Shown here: positions 17,582-26,254 of the stretch, one piece after another
Numbering within the stretch: the stretch's first letter is position 1
Layout of the letters: each line of letters opens with the position of its first letter
Assembly: GCF_014648255.1 (NCBI RefSeq)
Contig: NZ_BMQT01000007.1
Location: 294,862 to 358,861 of the forward strand
Direction: 5' to 3'
Source: Nocardioides albus
GTDB taxonomy: Bacteria > Actinomycetota > Actinomycetes > Propionibacteriales > Nocardioidaceae
DNA: 64,000 bases
Notes under the pieces: model-generated
The model's input: only the letters and a program-made list of their open reading frames with translations
What the model was told of the DNA's origin: nothing
Database searches by the model: none
Made by a program: the position numbers and the translations under genes

Positions 17582-17587
17582 TGGCGT

Positions 17588-18937
17588 GTGGACGGGTTGT
17601 TTGAGATGGGGGCTGCGGCCGGAGCCGCGCGCGGCGGGTCGCTGAGCCACAGCGACCATGCGGCCGCGCCGCTGGCCGTGCGGATGCGGCCGCGTACGCT
17701 CGAGGAGCTCGTCGGCCAGAGCTCGCTCAAGGCGGCCGGCTCGCCGCTGCACCAGGTCGTCGAGGGTGGTCAGTCGCTCTCGCTGCTGCTGTGGGGGCCG
17801 CCAGGGACCGGGAAGACGACGATCGCGAGCATCGTCAGCAAGTCCACCGACCGTCGTTTCGTCGAGGTCTCCGCCGTCTCGGCAGGGGTCAAGGAGGTCC
17901 GTGCGGCGATCGACTCCGCCCGGGCCGAGCTGGTCGCGACCGGCAAGGAGACGGTGCTCTTCGTCGACGAGGTCCACCGGTTCAGCAAGGCCCAGCAGGA
18001 CGCGTTGTTGCCGGGCGTGGAGAACCGCTGGGTCACGCTGGTCGCCGCCACCACGGAGAACCCTTTCTTCTCGGTGATCTCACCGCTGCTGTCACGCTCG
18101 TTGCTCCTGCGGCTCGAGTCGCTGACCGACGAGGACATCCGCGGCGTACTCCTGCGGGCGCTCGAAGACGAGCGGGGGCTCGGTGGCTCCGTGACGATCT
18201 CTGAAGAGGCGCTGGACCATCTCGTCCGTCTCGCCGGCGGCGATGCGCGCCGGTCGCTGACCTATCTGGAAGCGGCGGCCGGCGCTGCCGCCGGCGGTGA
18301 GATCACGCTCGAGGCGGCCGAGCGCGCCGTGGACCAGGCGGCGGTGCGCTACGACCGCCAGGGCGACCAGCACTACGACGTGGTCAGCGCCTTCATCAAG
18401 TCGGTGCGCGGCTCGGACGCGGACGCGGCGCTGCACTACCTGGCGCGGATGATCGAGGCGGGGGAGGACCCGCGGTTCATCGCCCGCCGGCTGATGATCC
18501 TGGCGTCGGAGGACATCGGTCTGGCCGACTCGACGGCGCTGCAGACCGCGGTCGCCGCGGCCCAGACGGTGCAGCTGATCGGGATGCCCGAGGCCCAGCT
18601 CACCCTCGCCCACGCGACGATCGCGCTCGCTGTCGCGCCGAAGTCCAACGCGGTCACCAATGCCATCTTCGCCGCGCGCGCCGACGTCGCGGCCGGGAAG
18701 ATCGGCAACGTCCCGCCACACCTGCGCGACGCCCACTACGAGGGCGCGAAAAAGATCGGGCACGGGGAGGCGTACAAGTACGCGCACGACGAGCCGTTCG
18801 GCATCGCGACCCAGCAGTATGCGCCCGACACGGTGCTCGATGCGGAGTACTACCAGCCGACCACCCACGGAGCCGAAGCCGGAGTGAAGGAACGTTGGGA
18901 GCGTGTCCGGAAAATCGTGCGCGGTCAGGATCGATAG
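17588..18937 (+). CDS. rarA: Replication-associated recombination protein A (RarA/MgsA AAA+ ATPase)
   Basis: A 449-residue AAA+ ATPase of the clamp-loader clade that acts at stalled replication forks and interacts with single-strand-binding protein. Walker A is GPPGTGKTT near residue 75, Walker [11 protein letters not shown] near residue 122, sensor 1 is ATTEN, and the arginine-finger segment LLSRS follows. The C-terminal region matches the family ([34 protein letters not shown]). The GTG start is preceded by a -10-like box rather than a ribosome-binding site. It is the first gene of the conserved housekeeping run leading to alaS. Confidence 0.96.
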   Translation: MDGLFEMGAAAGAARGGSLSHSDHAAAPLAVRMRPRTLEELVGQSSLKAAGSPLHQVVEGGQSLSLLLWGPPGTGKTTIASIVSKSTDRRFVEVSAVSAGVKEVRAAIDSARAELVATGKETVLFVDEVHRFSKAQQDALLPGVENRWVTLVAATTENPFFSVISPLLSRSLLLRLESLTDEDIRGVLLRALEDERGLGGSVTISEEALDHLVRLAGGDARRSLTYLEAAAGAAAGGEITLEAAERAVDQAAVRYDRQGDQHYDVVSAFIKSVRGSDADAALHYLARMIEAGEDPRFIARRLMILASEDIGLADSTALQTAVAAAQTVQLIGMPEAQLTLAHATIALAVAPKSNAVTNAIFAARADVAAGKIGNVPPHLRDAHYEGAKKIGHGEAYKYAHDEPFGIATQQYAPDTVLDAEYYQPTTHGAEAGVKERWERVRKIVRGQDR

Positions 18938-18940
18938 GGT
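18935..18940 (+). promoter_or_regulatory. -10 box (TAGGGT) for the membrane-anchored gene downstream of rarA
   Basis: TAGGGT spans the rarA stop codon and ends 9 nt before the next ATG, with no purine-rich ribosome-binding site. This predicts a leaderless or near-leaderless transcript. Confidence 0.5.
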
Positions 18941-18949
18941 AGGGCCACC

Positions 18950-19528
18950 ATGACGAACTCGAGCATGCCCGGGTGGGCGCTGGTGGCGACGCTGACCGCC
19001 GTGGGCGTCCTGGTCCTCATCTCGCTGGTGGCCGTGGGGCTCGCGCTCCGCGCGCGGCGCGCGGCTCGGCGTCGTCTCGAGGAGGCCGAGGCCAGCGAAG
19101 CCGAGCTGCGCGAGCGGCTCGAGGCGCTGGAGAAGCGGTTGACGCCGCCGGCGCAGGTCAACCGGCGGCGGCGCCGCGAGGAGAAGGAATACGTGATCAC
19201 CTCCCTCGGGGAGGACGGCGAGCCTGCCGAGGTCGAGCAGGTGAGCCGACGTACCTTGACCGCACCGGCATTCGCGGACGCGGTGTTCCGGGAGACCGTG
19301 GTGCACAGCGCCGCGCTGGTGCACGGGGTCCGCCGGGCGCTCTCGCCCGAGGTGCGGTTCAAGATCCGCTACGAGATGCAGCGCGAGGTCAAGCGGGCAC
19401 GCAAGGACCGGAAGAGCGAGATGAAGGAAGTGCTGCGGGAGTATCGGGCGCGGCAAAGGGACCGTGTTGATCTCGACACGCCTTCGCCTAGCGGCTCCGG
19501 CGGCTCGATCAACGGAGGGAACGCATGA
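18950..19528 (+). CDS. Membrane-anchored coiled-coil protein, function unknown
   Basis: 192 residues. One N-terminal membrane helix (WALVATLTAVGVLVLISLVA) is followed by an Arg/Glu-rich predicted coiled coil (RRRLEEAEASEAELRERLEA). A moderately conserved-looking middle follows (PEVRFKIRYEMQREVKRARK). The last roughly 22 residues (DLDTPSPSGSGGS and onward) are encoded by a dispersed repeat that also supplies the next gene's ribosome-binding site, so the native C-terminus was probably elsewhere. Lies between rarA and a DUF6167-like gene. I do not recognise a named family; an envelope or cell-division scaffold role is only a guess. Confidence 0.8.
   Translation: MTNSSMPGWALVATLTAVGVLVLISLVAVGLALRARRAARRRLEEAEASEAELRERLEALEKRLTPPAQVNRRRRREEKEYVITSLGEDGEPAEVEQVSRRTLTAPAFADAVFRETVVHSAALVHGVRRALSPEVRFKIRYEMQREVKRARKDRKSEMKEVLREYRARQRDRVDLDTPSPSGSGGSINGGNA
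19461..19512. repeat. Dispersed repeat at the 3' end of a coding gene
   Basis: Starting ACCGTGTTG, then TCTCGACACGCC, TCGCCTAGCGGCTC and GGCGGCTCGA, this segment matches 29998-30049 with few mismatches. It is translated as the C-terminus of the upstream membrane protein, so it is inside the coding sequence. Confidence 0.75.
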
Positions 19529-19947
19529 GGGGCGCGATGTGGTTCGTGGTCGGCGCGGGCGCAGGCGTGTACGCGATGGTCAAGGGGCGGCGCGCCGCGG
19601 AGGCGTTCACTGCTGACGGCCTGCGCGACCGGGCCCAGGCGCTCGGCGTCGGCGCGCGGATCTTCCGCGACGAGCTGGCCACCGGCAAGGCAGAGAAGGA
19701 GCTCGAGCTCCGGGAGTGGATCGAGACGACCGGAGCGAGGTCGGGCGGCGAGCTTGCTCGTCCGCCCGCGCCGAGCGAGGGAGTGACCGCGCGCAGCGCG
19801 GACACTCGCACCCAGGCGCTCGCCTCGGGCTCTGCCTCGGCAGGAGGGCAGAAACAGATTGGCGCCGCAGGCGCTGGTCAGAAGACACTTGGATCGAGCG
19901 GGCCAATCGAGGACCCGAGGCAGAACACGGAAGGTAGTACCCCCTGA
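19525..19947 (+). CDS. DUF6167-like small membrane protein with an inserted repeat
   Basis: 140 residues. The first 60 (MRGAMWFVVGAGAGVYAMVK, then GRRAAEAFTADGLRDRAQAL) resemble the actinobacterial DUF6167 family, which is usually found just upstream of alaS; function unknown. One N-terminal membrane helix is predicted. Residues about 65-87 ([20 protein letters not shown]) are encoded by a 66-bp repeat that also occurs in pyrF. After it the chain is a low-complexity Gly/Ala/Gln tail. ATG overlaps the preceding stop (ATGA), with ACGGAGGGA as ribosome-binding site; its own stop overlaps the alaS start. Confidence 0.8.
   Translation: MRGAMWFVVGAGAGVYAMVKGRRAAEAFTADGLRDRAQALGVGARIFRDELATGKAEKELELREWIETTGARSGGELARPPAPSEGVTARSADTRTQALASGSASAGGQKQIGAAGAGQKTLGSSGPIEDPRQNTEGSTP
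19719..19784. repeat. In-frame coding repeat, copy 1
   Basis: 66 bp, identical to 53100-53165 except for one base, and in the same reading frame in both genes. Contains GGGCGG...CTCGTCCGCCC, able to form a hairpin, so it is palindromic like REP elements. Confidence 0.9.
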
Positions 19948-22631
19948 TGGAGTGGTTGAGCACGGCGGAGATCCGCCGCCGTTTCACGGCGCATTTCGCC
20001 GAGAACACCGAGATCGGCGAGCACACGGTGGTGCCGTCGGCATCGCTCCTGCTCGACGACCCCAACTTGCTCTTCGTCAACGCAGGCATGGTGCCTTTCA
20101 AGCCCTACTTCCTCGGCCAGGCGACCCCGCCCTACGACCGGGCGACCTCGGTGCAGAAGTGCATCCGTACGCCCGACATCGAGGAGGTCGGAAAGACCAC
20201 CCGACACGGCACGTTCTTCGAGATGTGCGGCAACTTCTCCTTCGGTGACTACTTCAAGGAGGGCGCGATCACGCTCGCCTGGGAGCTGATCACCAAGTCG
20301 GTCGCCGACGGTGGTTTCGGGTTCGACGAGTCGGTCCTCTACCCGTCCGTGCTCAATGGGGACGACGAGGCGGTCGAGCTCTGGAAGAAGATCACCGGCC
20401 TGCCCGACGACCGCATCGTGCGGCTCCCGCCGAGCGAGAACTACTGGTCGATGGGCGTGCCCGGACCCGGTGGCCCGTGCTCGGAGATCCTGATCGACCG
20501 CGGCCCGGAGTTCGGCGCCGACCGTGACTGGGACGCCGGTGACCGCTACCTGGAGTTCTGGAACCTCGTCTTCATGCAGGACAACGTCGTCGCGGCGCGG
20601 TCCAAGTACGACGTCGACATCGACGGGCCGCTGGCGCAGACCGGCATCGACACCGGGCTGGGCCTCGAGCGCGTCGCCTACCTGATGCAGGGCAAGGCGA
20701 ACATGTACGAGACCGACGTCGTCTTCCCGGTCATCGAGAAGGCGATGGAGCTGACCGGCAAGAAGTACGGCGCGGCCTACGAGGACGACGTCCGCTTCCG
20801 GGTCGTCGCCGACCACGTGCGCTCCTCACTGATGCTCATCGGCGACGGAGTGACCCCCGGCAACGAGGGCCGCGGCTACGTCCTGCGCCGCCTGATGCGC
20901 CGCGCGATCCGCAACATGCGCCTGCTGGGCTACGAGGACCCGGCGATGCCCGAGCTGCTGCCGATCTCCCGCGACAAGATGGGGGAGACCTACACCGACC
21001 TGCACGCCGGATGGGACCGCATCAAGCGGGTCGCCGACGCCGAGGAGGAGGCCTTCCGCAAGACCCTCGCGGCCGGCACCCAGATCTTCGACCTCGCCGC
21101 GACCGAGGTGAAGTCGAGCGGATCCACCACGTTCACGGGTGCCAAGGCGTTCCAGCTCCACGACACGTACGGCTTCCCGATCGACCTGACCCTCGAGATG
21201 GCCGCCGAGGCGGGCCTCGAGGTCGACGAGCCGGGTTTCCGCGGGCTGATGACCGAGCAGCGCGAGCGGGCCAAGGCCGACGCGCGCGCCAAGAAGGGTC
21301 AGCACGCCGACGTGTCGGTCTACCGGACCATCCTCGACACCAACGGGCCGACCGACTGGCAGGCCTACACGACCCTGGAGACCGAGTCGAAGCCGCTCGC
21401 GCTGCTCCAGCAGGGGCGGCCGGTCGACGTGCTCGGACCCGAAGAGATCGGTGAGATCGTCCTCGACCGCACCCCGTTCTACGCCGAGTCCGGTGGCCAG
21501 TCCGCCGACGCGGGCATCATCGAGTTCGACGGTGGCCGGCTCGAGGTCGTCGACGTGCAGCGGCCCGTCAAGGGTCTCGTGGTGCACCAGGTGCGGGTCG
21601 TCGACGGCGAGTTCCGGGGAGACGAGTCCCTGGTGCACGCCCAGGTCGACAAGGAGTGGCGCCTCGGCGCCCGCCAGGCCCACTCCGGCACCCACGTGGT
21701 GCATGCGGCGCTGCGCGAGGTGCTCGGCCCGACCGCGCTGCAGTCCGGCTCGTTCAACCGGCCGGGCTACCTGCGTCTGGACTACGGCTGGACCAAGGGC
21801 CTGACGCCGGAGCAGATGCACGAGGTCGAGGAGGTCTCCAACCACGCGCTGCGTGCCGACCTGCCGGTCTCCTGGGACTACATGACCCTTCCGCAGGCCA
21901 AGGAATGGGGCGCGATCGCGCTCTTCGGCGAGACCTACGACGACACCAAGGTGCGCGTCGTCGAGATCGGTGGCCCCTGGTCGCGTGAGCTGTGCGGTGG
22001 CACCCACGTCGACCACTCCGCCCAGATCGGCACGATCGTGGTCACCTCGGAGGCCTCGGTCGGCTCCGGCAACCGCCGCATCGAGGCCTACACGGGTGTC
22101 GAGGGCTTCGACTACCTCGCCCGCGAGCGCGACGTCGTCTCCGAGCTCAACCTGCTGCTCAAGACGAAGTCCGACGACGTCGTCGGCCGGGTCTCCGACC
22201 TGATGGAGCGGCTCAAGGCCGCCGAGAAGGAGATCGCCCGGGCGCGTACGGCGCAGCTGCTCGCCTCCGGCGGCTCGATCGCTGCCACCGCGGTCGACGT
22301 CAACGGCGTCCAGGTGGTCGCCCAGCGGATCCCGGGGGTGGGCGGCGGCGACGCGCGTACGCTCGCCCAGGACGTACGCTCCCGGCTTGGTGACGCGCCG
22401 GCGGCCGTCGTCCTCTTCGGTGATGCTGACGACAAGGTCGCGGTCGTGGCCGCGGTCAACCCGGCCGGCATCGCTGCCGGGGTGAAGGCCGGAGACCTGA
22501 TCAAGGAGCTCGCACCGGTCGTCGGCGGTCGCGGTGGCGGCAAGCCTGACTTCGCCCAGGGCGGTGGCACCGAGGTCGGCAAGATCGACGAGGCCGTCGC
22601 GAAGGTCAAGTCTCTCGTGACGGGAGCTTGA
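19947..22631 (+). CDS. alaS: Alanyl-tRNA synthetase
   Basis: 894 residues, normal length. Class II synthetase that charges tRNA-Ala and edits misacylated Ser and Gly. The N-terminal catalytic domain is clear (STAEIRRRFTAHFAEN, LLFVNAGMVPFKPYF, RHGTFFEMCGNFSFGDYF). The editing domain has the zinc-type HxxxH (HSGTHVVHAAL) near residue 574 and CGGTHVDHSAQIG near residue 685. The C-terminal oligomerisation domain ends with GGRGGGKPDFAQGGG. TGATG couples its start to the preceding gene and its stop to ruvX. Confidence 0.98.
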   Translation: MEWLSTAEIRRRFTAHFAENTEIGEHTVVPSASLLLDDPNLLFVNAGMVPFKPYFLGQATPPYDRATSVQKCIRTPDIEEVGKTTRHGTFFEMCGNFSFGDYFKEGAITLAWELITKSVADGGFGFDESVLYPSVLNGDDEAVELWKKITGLPDDRIVRLPPSENYWSMGVPGPGGPCSEILIDRGPEFGADRDWDAGDRYLEFWNLVFMQDNVVAARSKYDVDIDGPLAQTGIDTGLGLERVAYLMQGKANMYETDVVFPVIEKAMELTGKKYGAAYEDDVRFRVVADHVRSSLMLIGDGVTPGNEGRGYVLRRLMRRAIRNMRLLGYEDPAMPELLPISRDKMGETYTDLHAGWDRIKRVADAEEEAFRKTLAAGTQIFDLAATEVKSSGSTTFTGAKAFQLHDTYGFPIDLTLEMAAEAGLEVDEPGFRGLMTEQRERAKADARAKKGQHADVSVYRTILDTNGPTDWQAYTTLETESKPLALLQQGRPVDVLGPEEIGEIVLDRTPFYAESGGQSADAGIIEFDGGRLEVVDVQRPVKGLVVHQVRVVDGEFRGDESLVHAQVDKEWRLGARQAHSGTHVVHAALREVLGPTALQSGSFNRPGYLRLDYGWTKGLTPEQMHEVEEVSNHALRADLPVSWDYMTLPQAKEWGAIALFGETYDDTKVRVVEIGGPWSRELCGGTHVDHSAQIGTIVVTSEASVGSGNRRIEAYTGVEGFDYLARERDVVSELNLLLKTKSDDVVGRVSDLMERLKAAEKEIARARTAQLLASGGSIAATAVDVNGVQVVAQRIPGVGGGDARTLAQDVRSRLGDAPAAVVLFGDADDKVAVVAAVNPAGIAAGVKAGDLIKELAPVVGGRGGGKPDFAQGGGTEVGKIDEAVAKVKSLVTGA

Positions 22632-23101
22632 TGCGCCACGGCGTACGCCTCGGACTCGATCCTGGCGATGCCCGGATCGGCGTCGCCAGGAGCGACCCCA
22701 CGGGATTCCTGGCGACGCCGCTGGAGACGGTCAAGAGAGGCCGGGGGGATCTCGCCCGCCTGCAGGCGATCGCCGCGGAGATCGCCGAGGAGTCGACGAT
22801 GCTCGAGGTGATCGTCGGGCTGCCCAGGTCCCTCAAGGGCGGGGAGAACCCGGCGACTGCTAAGGTCCGGAACTTCGCCGCGTCCTTGGCGCGACGAGTG
22901 GCCCCGGTCCCGGTTCGTCTTGTCGACGAGCGACTCACCACTGTGTCTGCGGAGGCTATGCTCCGAGATCGAGGTCGCAAGGGTCAGGACCGTCGAGCTG
23001 TTGTGGACATGGCCGCGGCGGTGGTGATCCTGCAACACGCATTGGACAGCGAGCGCGCTTCGGGGGCAGCGCCTGGAGAGATCATTGAGGTCGGTCATTG
23101 A
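22631..23101 (+). CDS. ruvX: YqgF/RuvX family, putative pre-16S rRNA nuclease / Holliday-junction resolvase
   Basis: 156 residues with an RNase H-like fold. The N-terminal strand LGLDPGDARIGVARSDP carries the first catalytic Asp, EVIVGLPRSLKGGENP the second motif, and VRLVDERLTTVSAEAMLRD the conserved DER(L/F)TT motif; a final Asp lies in GQDRRAVVDMAAA. Sits between alaS and mltG, its usual neighbours. The ATG overlaps the alaS stop (TGATG). The family is annotated as processing the 5' end of 16S rRNA in E. coli; resolvase activity is less certain. Confidence 0.93.
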   Translation: MRHGVRLGLDPGDARIGVARSDPTGFLATPLETVKRGRGDLARLQAIAAEIAEESTMLEVIVGLPRSLKGGENPATAKVRNFAASLARRVAPVPVRLVDERLTTVSAEAMLRDRGRKGQDRRAVVDMAAAVVILQHALDSERASGAAPGEIIEVGH

Positions 23102-24666
23102 GTGAGCGCTACTACCCCCCGGACCCGCGCGACCCGCGTCGCCCTGGTCAGGGGTCATTCGGTCGCGATCCGCGCGGTGGCTACCCTCCACGGCAGCATC
23201 CCCCGCAAGATCCTCGACGCGATCCGCGGCAGGATCCCCGGCAGGATCCCCGGCAACTGGACCCCCGGGACCCGCGGCGGATGCCCCCGCAGATGCCGGG
23301 CCAGATGCCTCCCCAGCAACAGGGTCAGCCGGGCCGTCGCCCGGGGCCCCGCCCGATGCCCGGCGGCGGCATTCCGCCGGCGTACGGCCAGCAGGAGCCG
23401 CCGCCAGGCTACGGTCAGCAGTCTCCGTCCGGTTACGGCCGCCAGGAGCCACCGCAGGGGCCCGGCGGCTACGACGGGCCGGGCTATGAGCAGCAGCCGG
23501 GCTTCTTCGACGGTGGCGGCGGTCCAACGGATCACGATCCGTACTACGACGAGGAGCCGCCCAAGCGCAAACGCCGCTTCGGTGGCTGCCTTGCCGTGCT
23601 GGTGGCGATGGCTGTCGTGGTCGGCGGGTTCTACTTCGTGGGGGACCGCGCCGTCGACTACGTCAAGGACATGGTCGCGCCCCCGGCCGACTACCCCGGC
23701 CCGGGCACGGACCCGGTCTCCTTCGAGGTGCACAAGGGCGACTCGGTCTCGGCGGTAGGCCGGAACCTGAAGGAAGCCGGCGTGGTGGAGTCGGTCGACG
23801 CCTTCATCGAGGCTGCCAATCAAGAGGGGCTGACCGTCCAGGTCGGCTTCTACCCGTTGAAGAAGGAGATGAAGGCCGCCGACGCCGTCGAGGTCCTCGC
23901 CAACCCGGAGAACATCGACACGGTCAACGTCACCATCACCGAAGGATCGCGTGCCAAGGCGATCTACAAGGTGCTCGCCGAGAAGACCGGCAAGAAGCCG
24001 GCCGACTTCAAGAAGGCCGCCCAGGACACCGAGGCGATCGGGCTCCCCGACTACGCCAAGGGCAACGTCGAGGGCTACCTCTTCCCGGCGACGTACGCCT
24101 TCCCGCCCGACGCTACGCCGACCGAGATGCTGTCGATGATGGTCGACCGCTGGGAGCAGGCGCTCGGTGACAACGACATCGAGGCGCGCGCGGCGCAGCT
24201 CAAGTGCGGCGACGGCAAGGCGTGCACGGCCGAGCAGATCATGACCGTGGCCTCCCTTGTCGAGGCGGAGGGGCGCGGCGACGACATGGCCAAGATCGCC
24301 CGGGTCATCTACAACCGGGTCGAGAACCCCGGCACAGCCGGCCAGGCGGGCTTCCTGCAGATCGACGCGACCGTCAACTATGCGCTCGGGAAGTCCGGAA
24401 GCACCGAGCTCGGTGGGGTCGACGTGCAGTCTGTCGACTCGCCCTACAACACCTACACCAACAAGGGTCTGCCTCCAGGGCCGATCGGTGCGCCGGGTGA
24501 TGAAGCAATCCAGGCCGCGCTCAACCCGGCGGAAGGTGACTGGTACTACTACGTGACCGTCAACCTGAAAACCGGTGAGACGAAGTTCGCCAAGAACTAC
24601 GACCAGTTCTTGAAGTTCAAGGCTGAATACAAGGACTACTGCGCAACCGAGTCCAAGAGCTGCTGA
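23098..24666 (+). CDS. mltG: Endolytic murein transglycosylase MltG (YceG)
   Basis: 522 residues. Cleaves nascent glycan strands in the membrane and so helps set their length. About 160 cytosolic residues come first, low-complexity and rich in Pro, Gly, Gln and Arg, with repeated DPRQ units. A single membrane helix (GGCLAVLVAMAVVVGGFYFV) spans about residues 162-181. A LysM-like segment (SFEVHKGDSVSAVGRNLKEA) and the YceG domain follow. The catalytic glutamate is Glu389 in VASLVEAEG, and the family NKGLPPGPIGAPG motif is present. The start appears to be TTG overlapping the ruvX stop (TTGA); no better start exists. Confidence 0.94.
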   Translation: MSERYYPPDPRDPRRPGQGSFGRDPRGGYPPRQHPPQDPRRDPRQDPRQDPRQLDPRDPRRMPPQMPGQMPPQQQGQPGRRPGPRPMPGGGIPPAYGQQEPPPGYGQQSPSGYGRQEPPQGPGGYDGPGYEQQPGFFDGGGGPTDHDPYYDEEPPKRKRRFGGCLAVLVAMAVVVGGFYFVGDRAVDYVKDMVAPPADYPGPGTDPVSFEVHKGDSVSAVGRNLKEAGVVESVDAFIEAANQEGLTVQVGFYPLKKEMKAADAVEVLANPENIDTVNVTITEGSRAKAIYKVLAEKTGKKPADFKKAAQDTEAIGLPDYAKGNVEGYLFPATYAFPPDATPTEMLSMMVDRWEQALGDNDIEARAAQLKCGDGKACTAEQIMTVASLVEAEGRGDDMAKIARVIYNRVENPGTAGQAGFLQIDATVNYALGKSGSTELGGVDVQSVDSPYNTYTNKGLPPGPIGAPGDEAIQAALNPAEGDWYYYVTVNLKTGETKFAKNYDQFLKFKAEYKDYCATESKSC

Positions 24667-24679
24667 GGAGAAGACCTGA

Positions 24680-25534
24680 GTGAAGTGCGCTGTTCTGGGT
24701 GATCCGATCGATCACTCGCTCTCCCCGACCCTCCACCAGGCTGCGTATGCCGAGCTCGAGATGTCCGACTGGTCCTACACGTCCACGCGCGTGCAGGCCG
24801 GCGGCTTGGAGAGCTACGTCGCCAGCCTCGGTGGCGACTGGCCGCCGAGCCGGTGGCGTGGGCTGTCGGTGACGATGCCGCTCAAGCGGGAGGCGTACGA
24901 GCTGGCGCGGTCGGTCTCGCCGCGGGCGGGGCTCGTGGGGGCGGTCAACACGCTGGTGCGGTCGTCCAACGGATGGGTCGGGGACAACACCGATCTGCCC
25001 GGTGCGGTCGCGGCGATCCGGGAGCGCGCGGGTGACGACTTCTCCTGCACCTCCGCTGCGATTCTGGGTGCGGGCGCGACTGCGGCCTCGACCGGCCTGG
25101 CCCTGGCCGAGCTCGGTGCTTCCCGGATCACCCTGCTGGCGCGCAACCCGGGTGCGGCGGGGGAGACGATCGAGATGATCTCGCGTCACCGGAGCAAGCC
25201 CGTCGTCTCGGTGCTGCCGCTCGACTCGGCGGCGCCGGCCGCCGGCATCGATGTGGTCGTCTCGACAGTCCCGGCGAAGGCGCAGACCCCGGAGCTCGTC
25301 GACCGCTGGGCGTCGACACCGGTCGTCTTCGACGTGGTCTACGACCCGTGGCCCTCTGCGCTGCTCTCGGTCGCTCCGGGCGTGGCCGTCAGCGGCCTCG
25401 ACCTGCTCGTGCACCAGGCGGTGCTCCAGTTCGAGCTCTTCACCGGCCGGACCGCGCCGCTCGCCGCGATGCGGGCAGCGGGGGAGAAGGTGCTGGCCAG
25501 CAAGGAGTCCAGCGTGGAGCCGACACCGGCATGA
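24680..25534 (+). CDS. aroE: Shikimate dehydrogenase
   Basis: 284 residues. Reduces 3-dehydroshikimate to shikimate with NADPH. The shikimate-binding motif is DHSLSPTLHQAAY near residue 13, the catalytic lysine lies in MPLKREAYE, and NTDLPG provides the second substrate contact. The Rossmann glycine loop is GAGATAAS, followed by LLARNPG, which contacts the cofactor ribose and phosphate. GTG start with GAGGAGAAG upstream. Stop overlaps the next ATG (ATGA). Placement between mltG and the A24 peptidase gene is common in actinobacteria. Confidence 0.95.
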   Translation: MKCAVLGDPIDHSLSPTLHQAAYAELEMSDWSYTSTRVQAGGLESYVASLGGDWPPSRWRGLSVTMPLKREAYELARSVSPRAGLVGAVNTLVRSSNGWVGDNTDLPGAVAAIRERAGDDFSCTSAAILGAGATAASTGLALAELGASRITLLARNPGAAGETIEMISRHRSKPVVSVLPLDSAAPAAGIDVVVSTVPAKAQTPELVDRWASTPVVFDVVYDPWPSALLSVAPGVAVSGLDLLVHQAVLQFELFTGRTAPLAAMRAAGEKVLASKESSVEPTPA

Positions 25535-26208
25535 GTCCCGGGGCGGTCGTGCTGATGAGTGCGGCCGTCGCCGCCCTGCTCGCGCTCGGCGCGCCGGCAC
25601 TGCTTCGCTGGCTCCCCGAACCTGCCGACGACCCGCCCGTGGTGCCCTACGTCGATCTCGCCAGACCGGTGCTGCTCCTACCGCTCGCAGCGAGCGCCTC
25701 CGCGGTGGTCGCCGCGCTGTTGGCGTGGCAGGTGGAGCCGTCGCGACTGATGGTCTTCCTGGCTCCGCTCGTGCCGCTCCTGGTGCTGCTGGCGTACGTC
25801 GACTGGCGGGTGCAGCGGTTGCCGAAGCAGCCGATCCTGGCTGCCACTGCGGTTGGGCTGCTGGTGATCGGCATCGAGTGGTTGTGGATGCGCGACACGG
25901 GGGTCATCATCGGAGCGGTCGTCGGTCTCGTCCTGGCCCGCTCGGCGTTCTGGCTGCTGTGGCGGCTGCTGCCGCATGCGATGGGCTACGGCGACGTACG
26001 TCTCGCGGCGCTCGTCGGTCTGGTCCTCGGCCGCCTCGGCTGGGAACAGCTCGCCGTCGGGGTGTGGTCCGGGCTGGCGATCTTCGGCGTCTGGGGCATC
26101 GGACGCGCGGTCGCACGACGCTCGCGCACGGCGATGCGCGAGCCTCTGGCGTACGGCCCGTTCATGATGCTGGGCATGCTCGTCGGTGTGCTCGCCGTCT
26201 CGCTGTGA
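25531..26208 (+). CDS. A24 family (type IV prepilin) peptidase
   Basis: 225 residues, almost entirely hydrophobic, with about seven membrane helices. Family A24 aspartyl proteases cut the leader of type IV prepilin-like proteins at the inner face of the membrane. Both catalytic aspartates are visible: [12 protein letters not shown] near residue 90 and the GxGD-type motif GYGDVRLAA near residue 153. The N-terminal methyltransferase domain of bifunctional PilD enzymes is absent. No pilin genes are in the window, so its substrate lies elsewhere. The ATG overlaps the aroE stop; longer in-frame starts would lie inside aroE. Confidence 0.88.
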   Translation: MSPGAVVLMSAAVAALLALGAPALLRWLPEPADDPPVVPYVDLARPVLLLPLAASASAVVAALLAWQVEPSRLMVFLAPLVPLLVLLAYVDWRVQRLPKQPILAATAVGLLVIGIEWLWMRDTGVIIGAVVGLVLARSAFWLLWRLLPHAMGYGDVRLAALVGLVLGRLGWEQLAVGVWSGLAIFGVWGIGRAVARRSRTAMREPLAYGPFMMLGMLVGVLAVSL

Positions 26209-26254
26209 GCCCGGGTGCACGGGGTTGCGTGGCGGGGATGAAAGACTTACTCCC

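Noticed and set aside
23200..23290. CRISPR-like short direct repeats
   Set aside because: Repeats are contiguous, in frame and encode the DPRQ-rich arm of MltG; there are no spacers.
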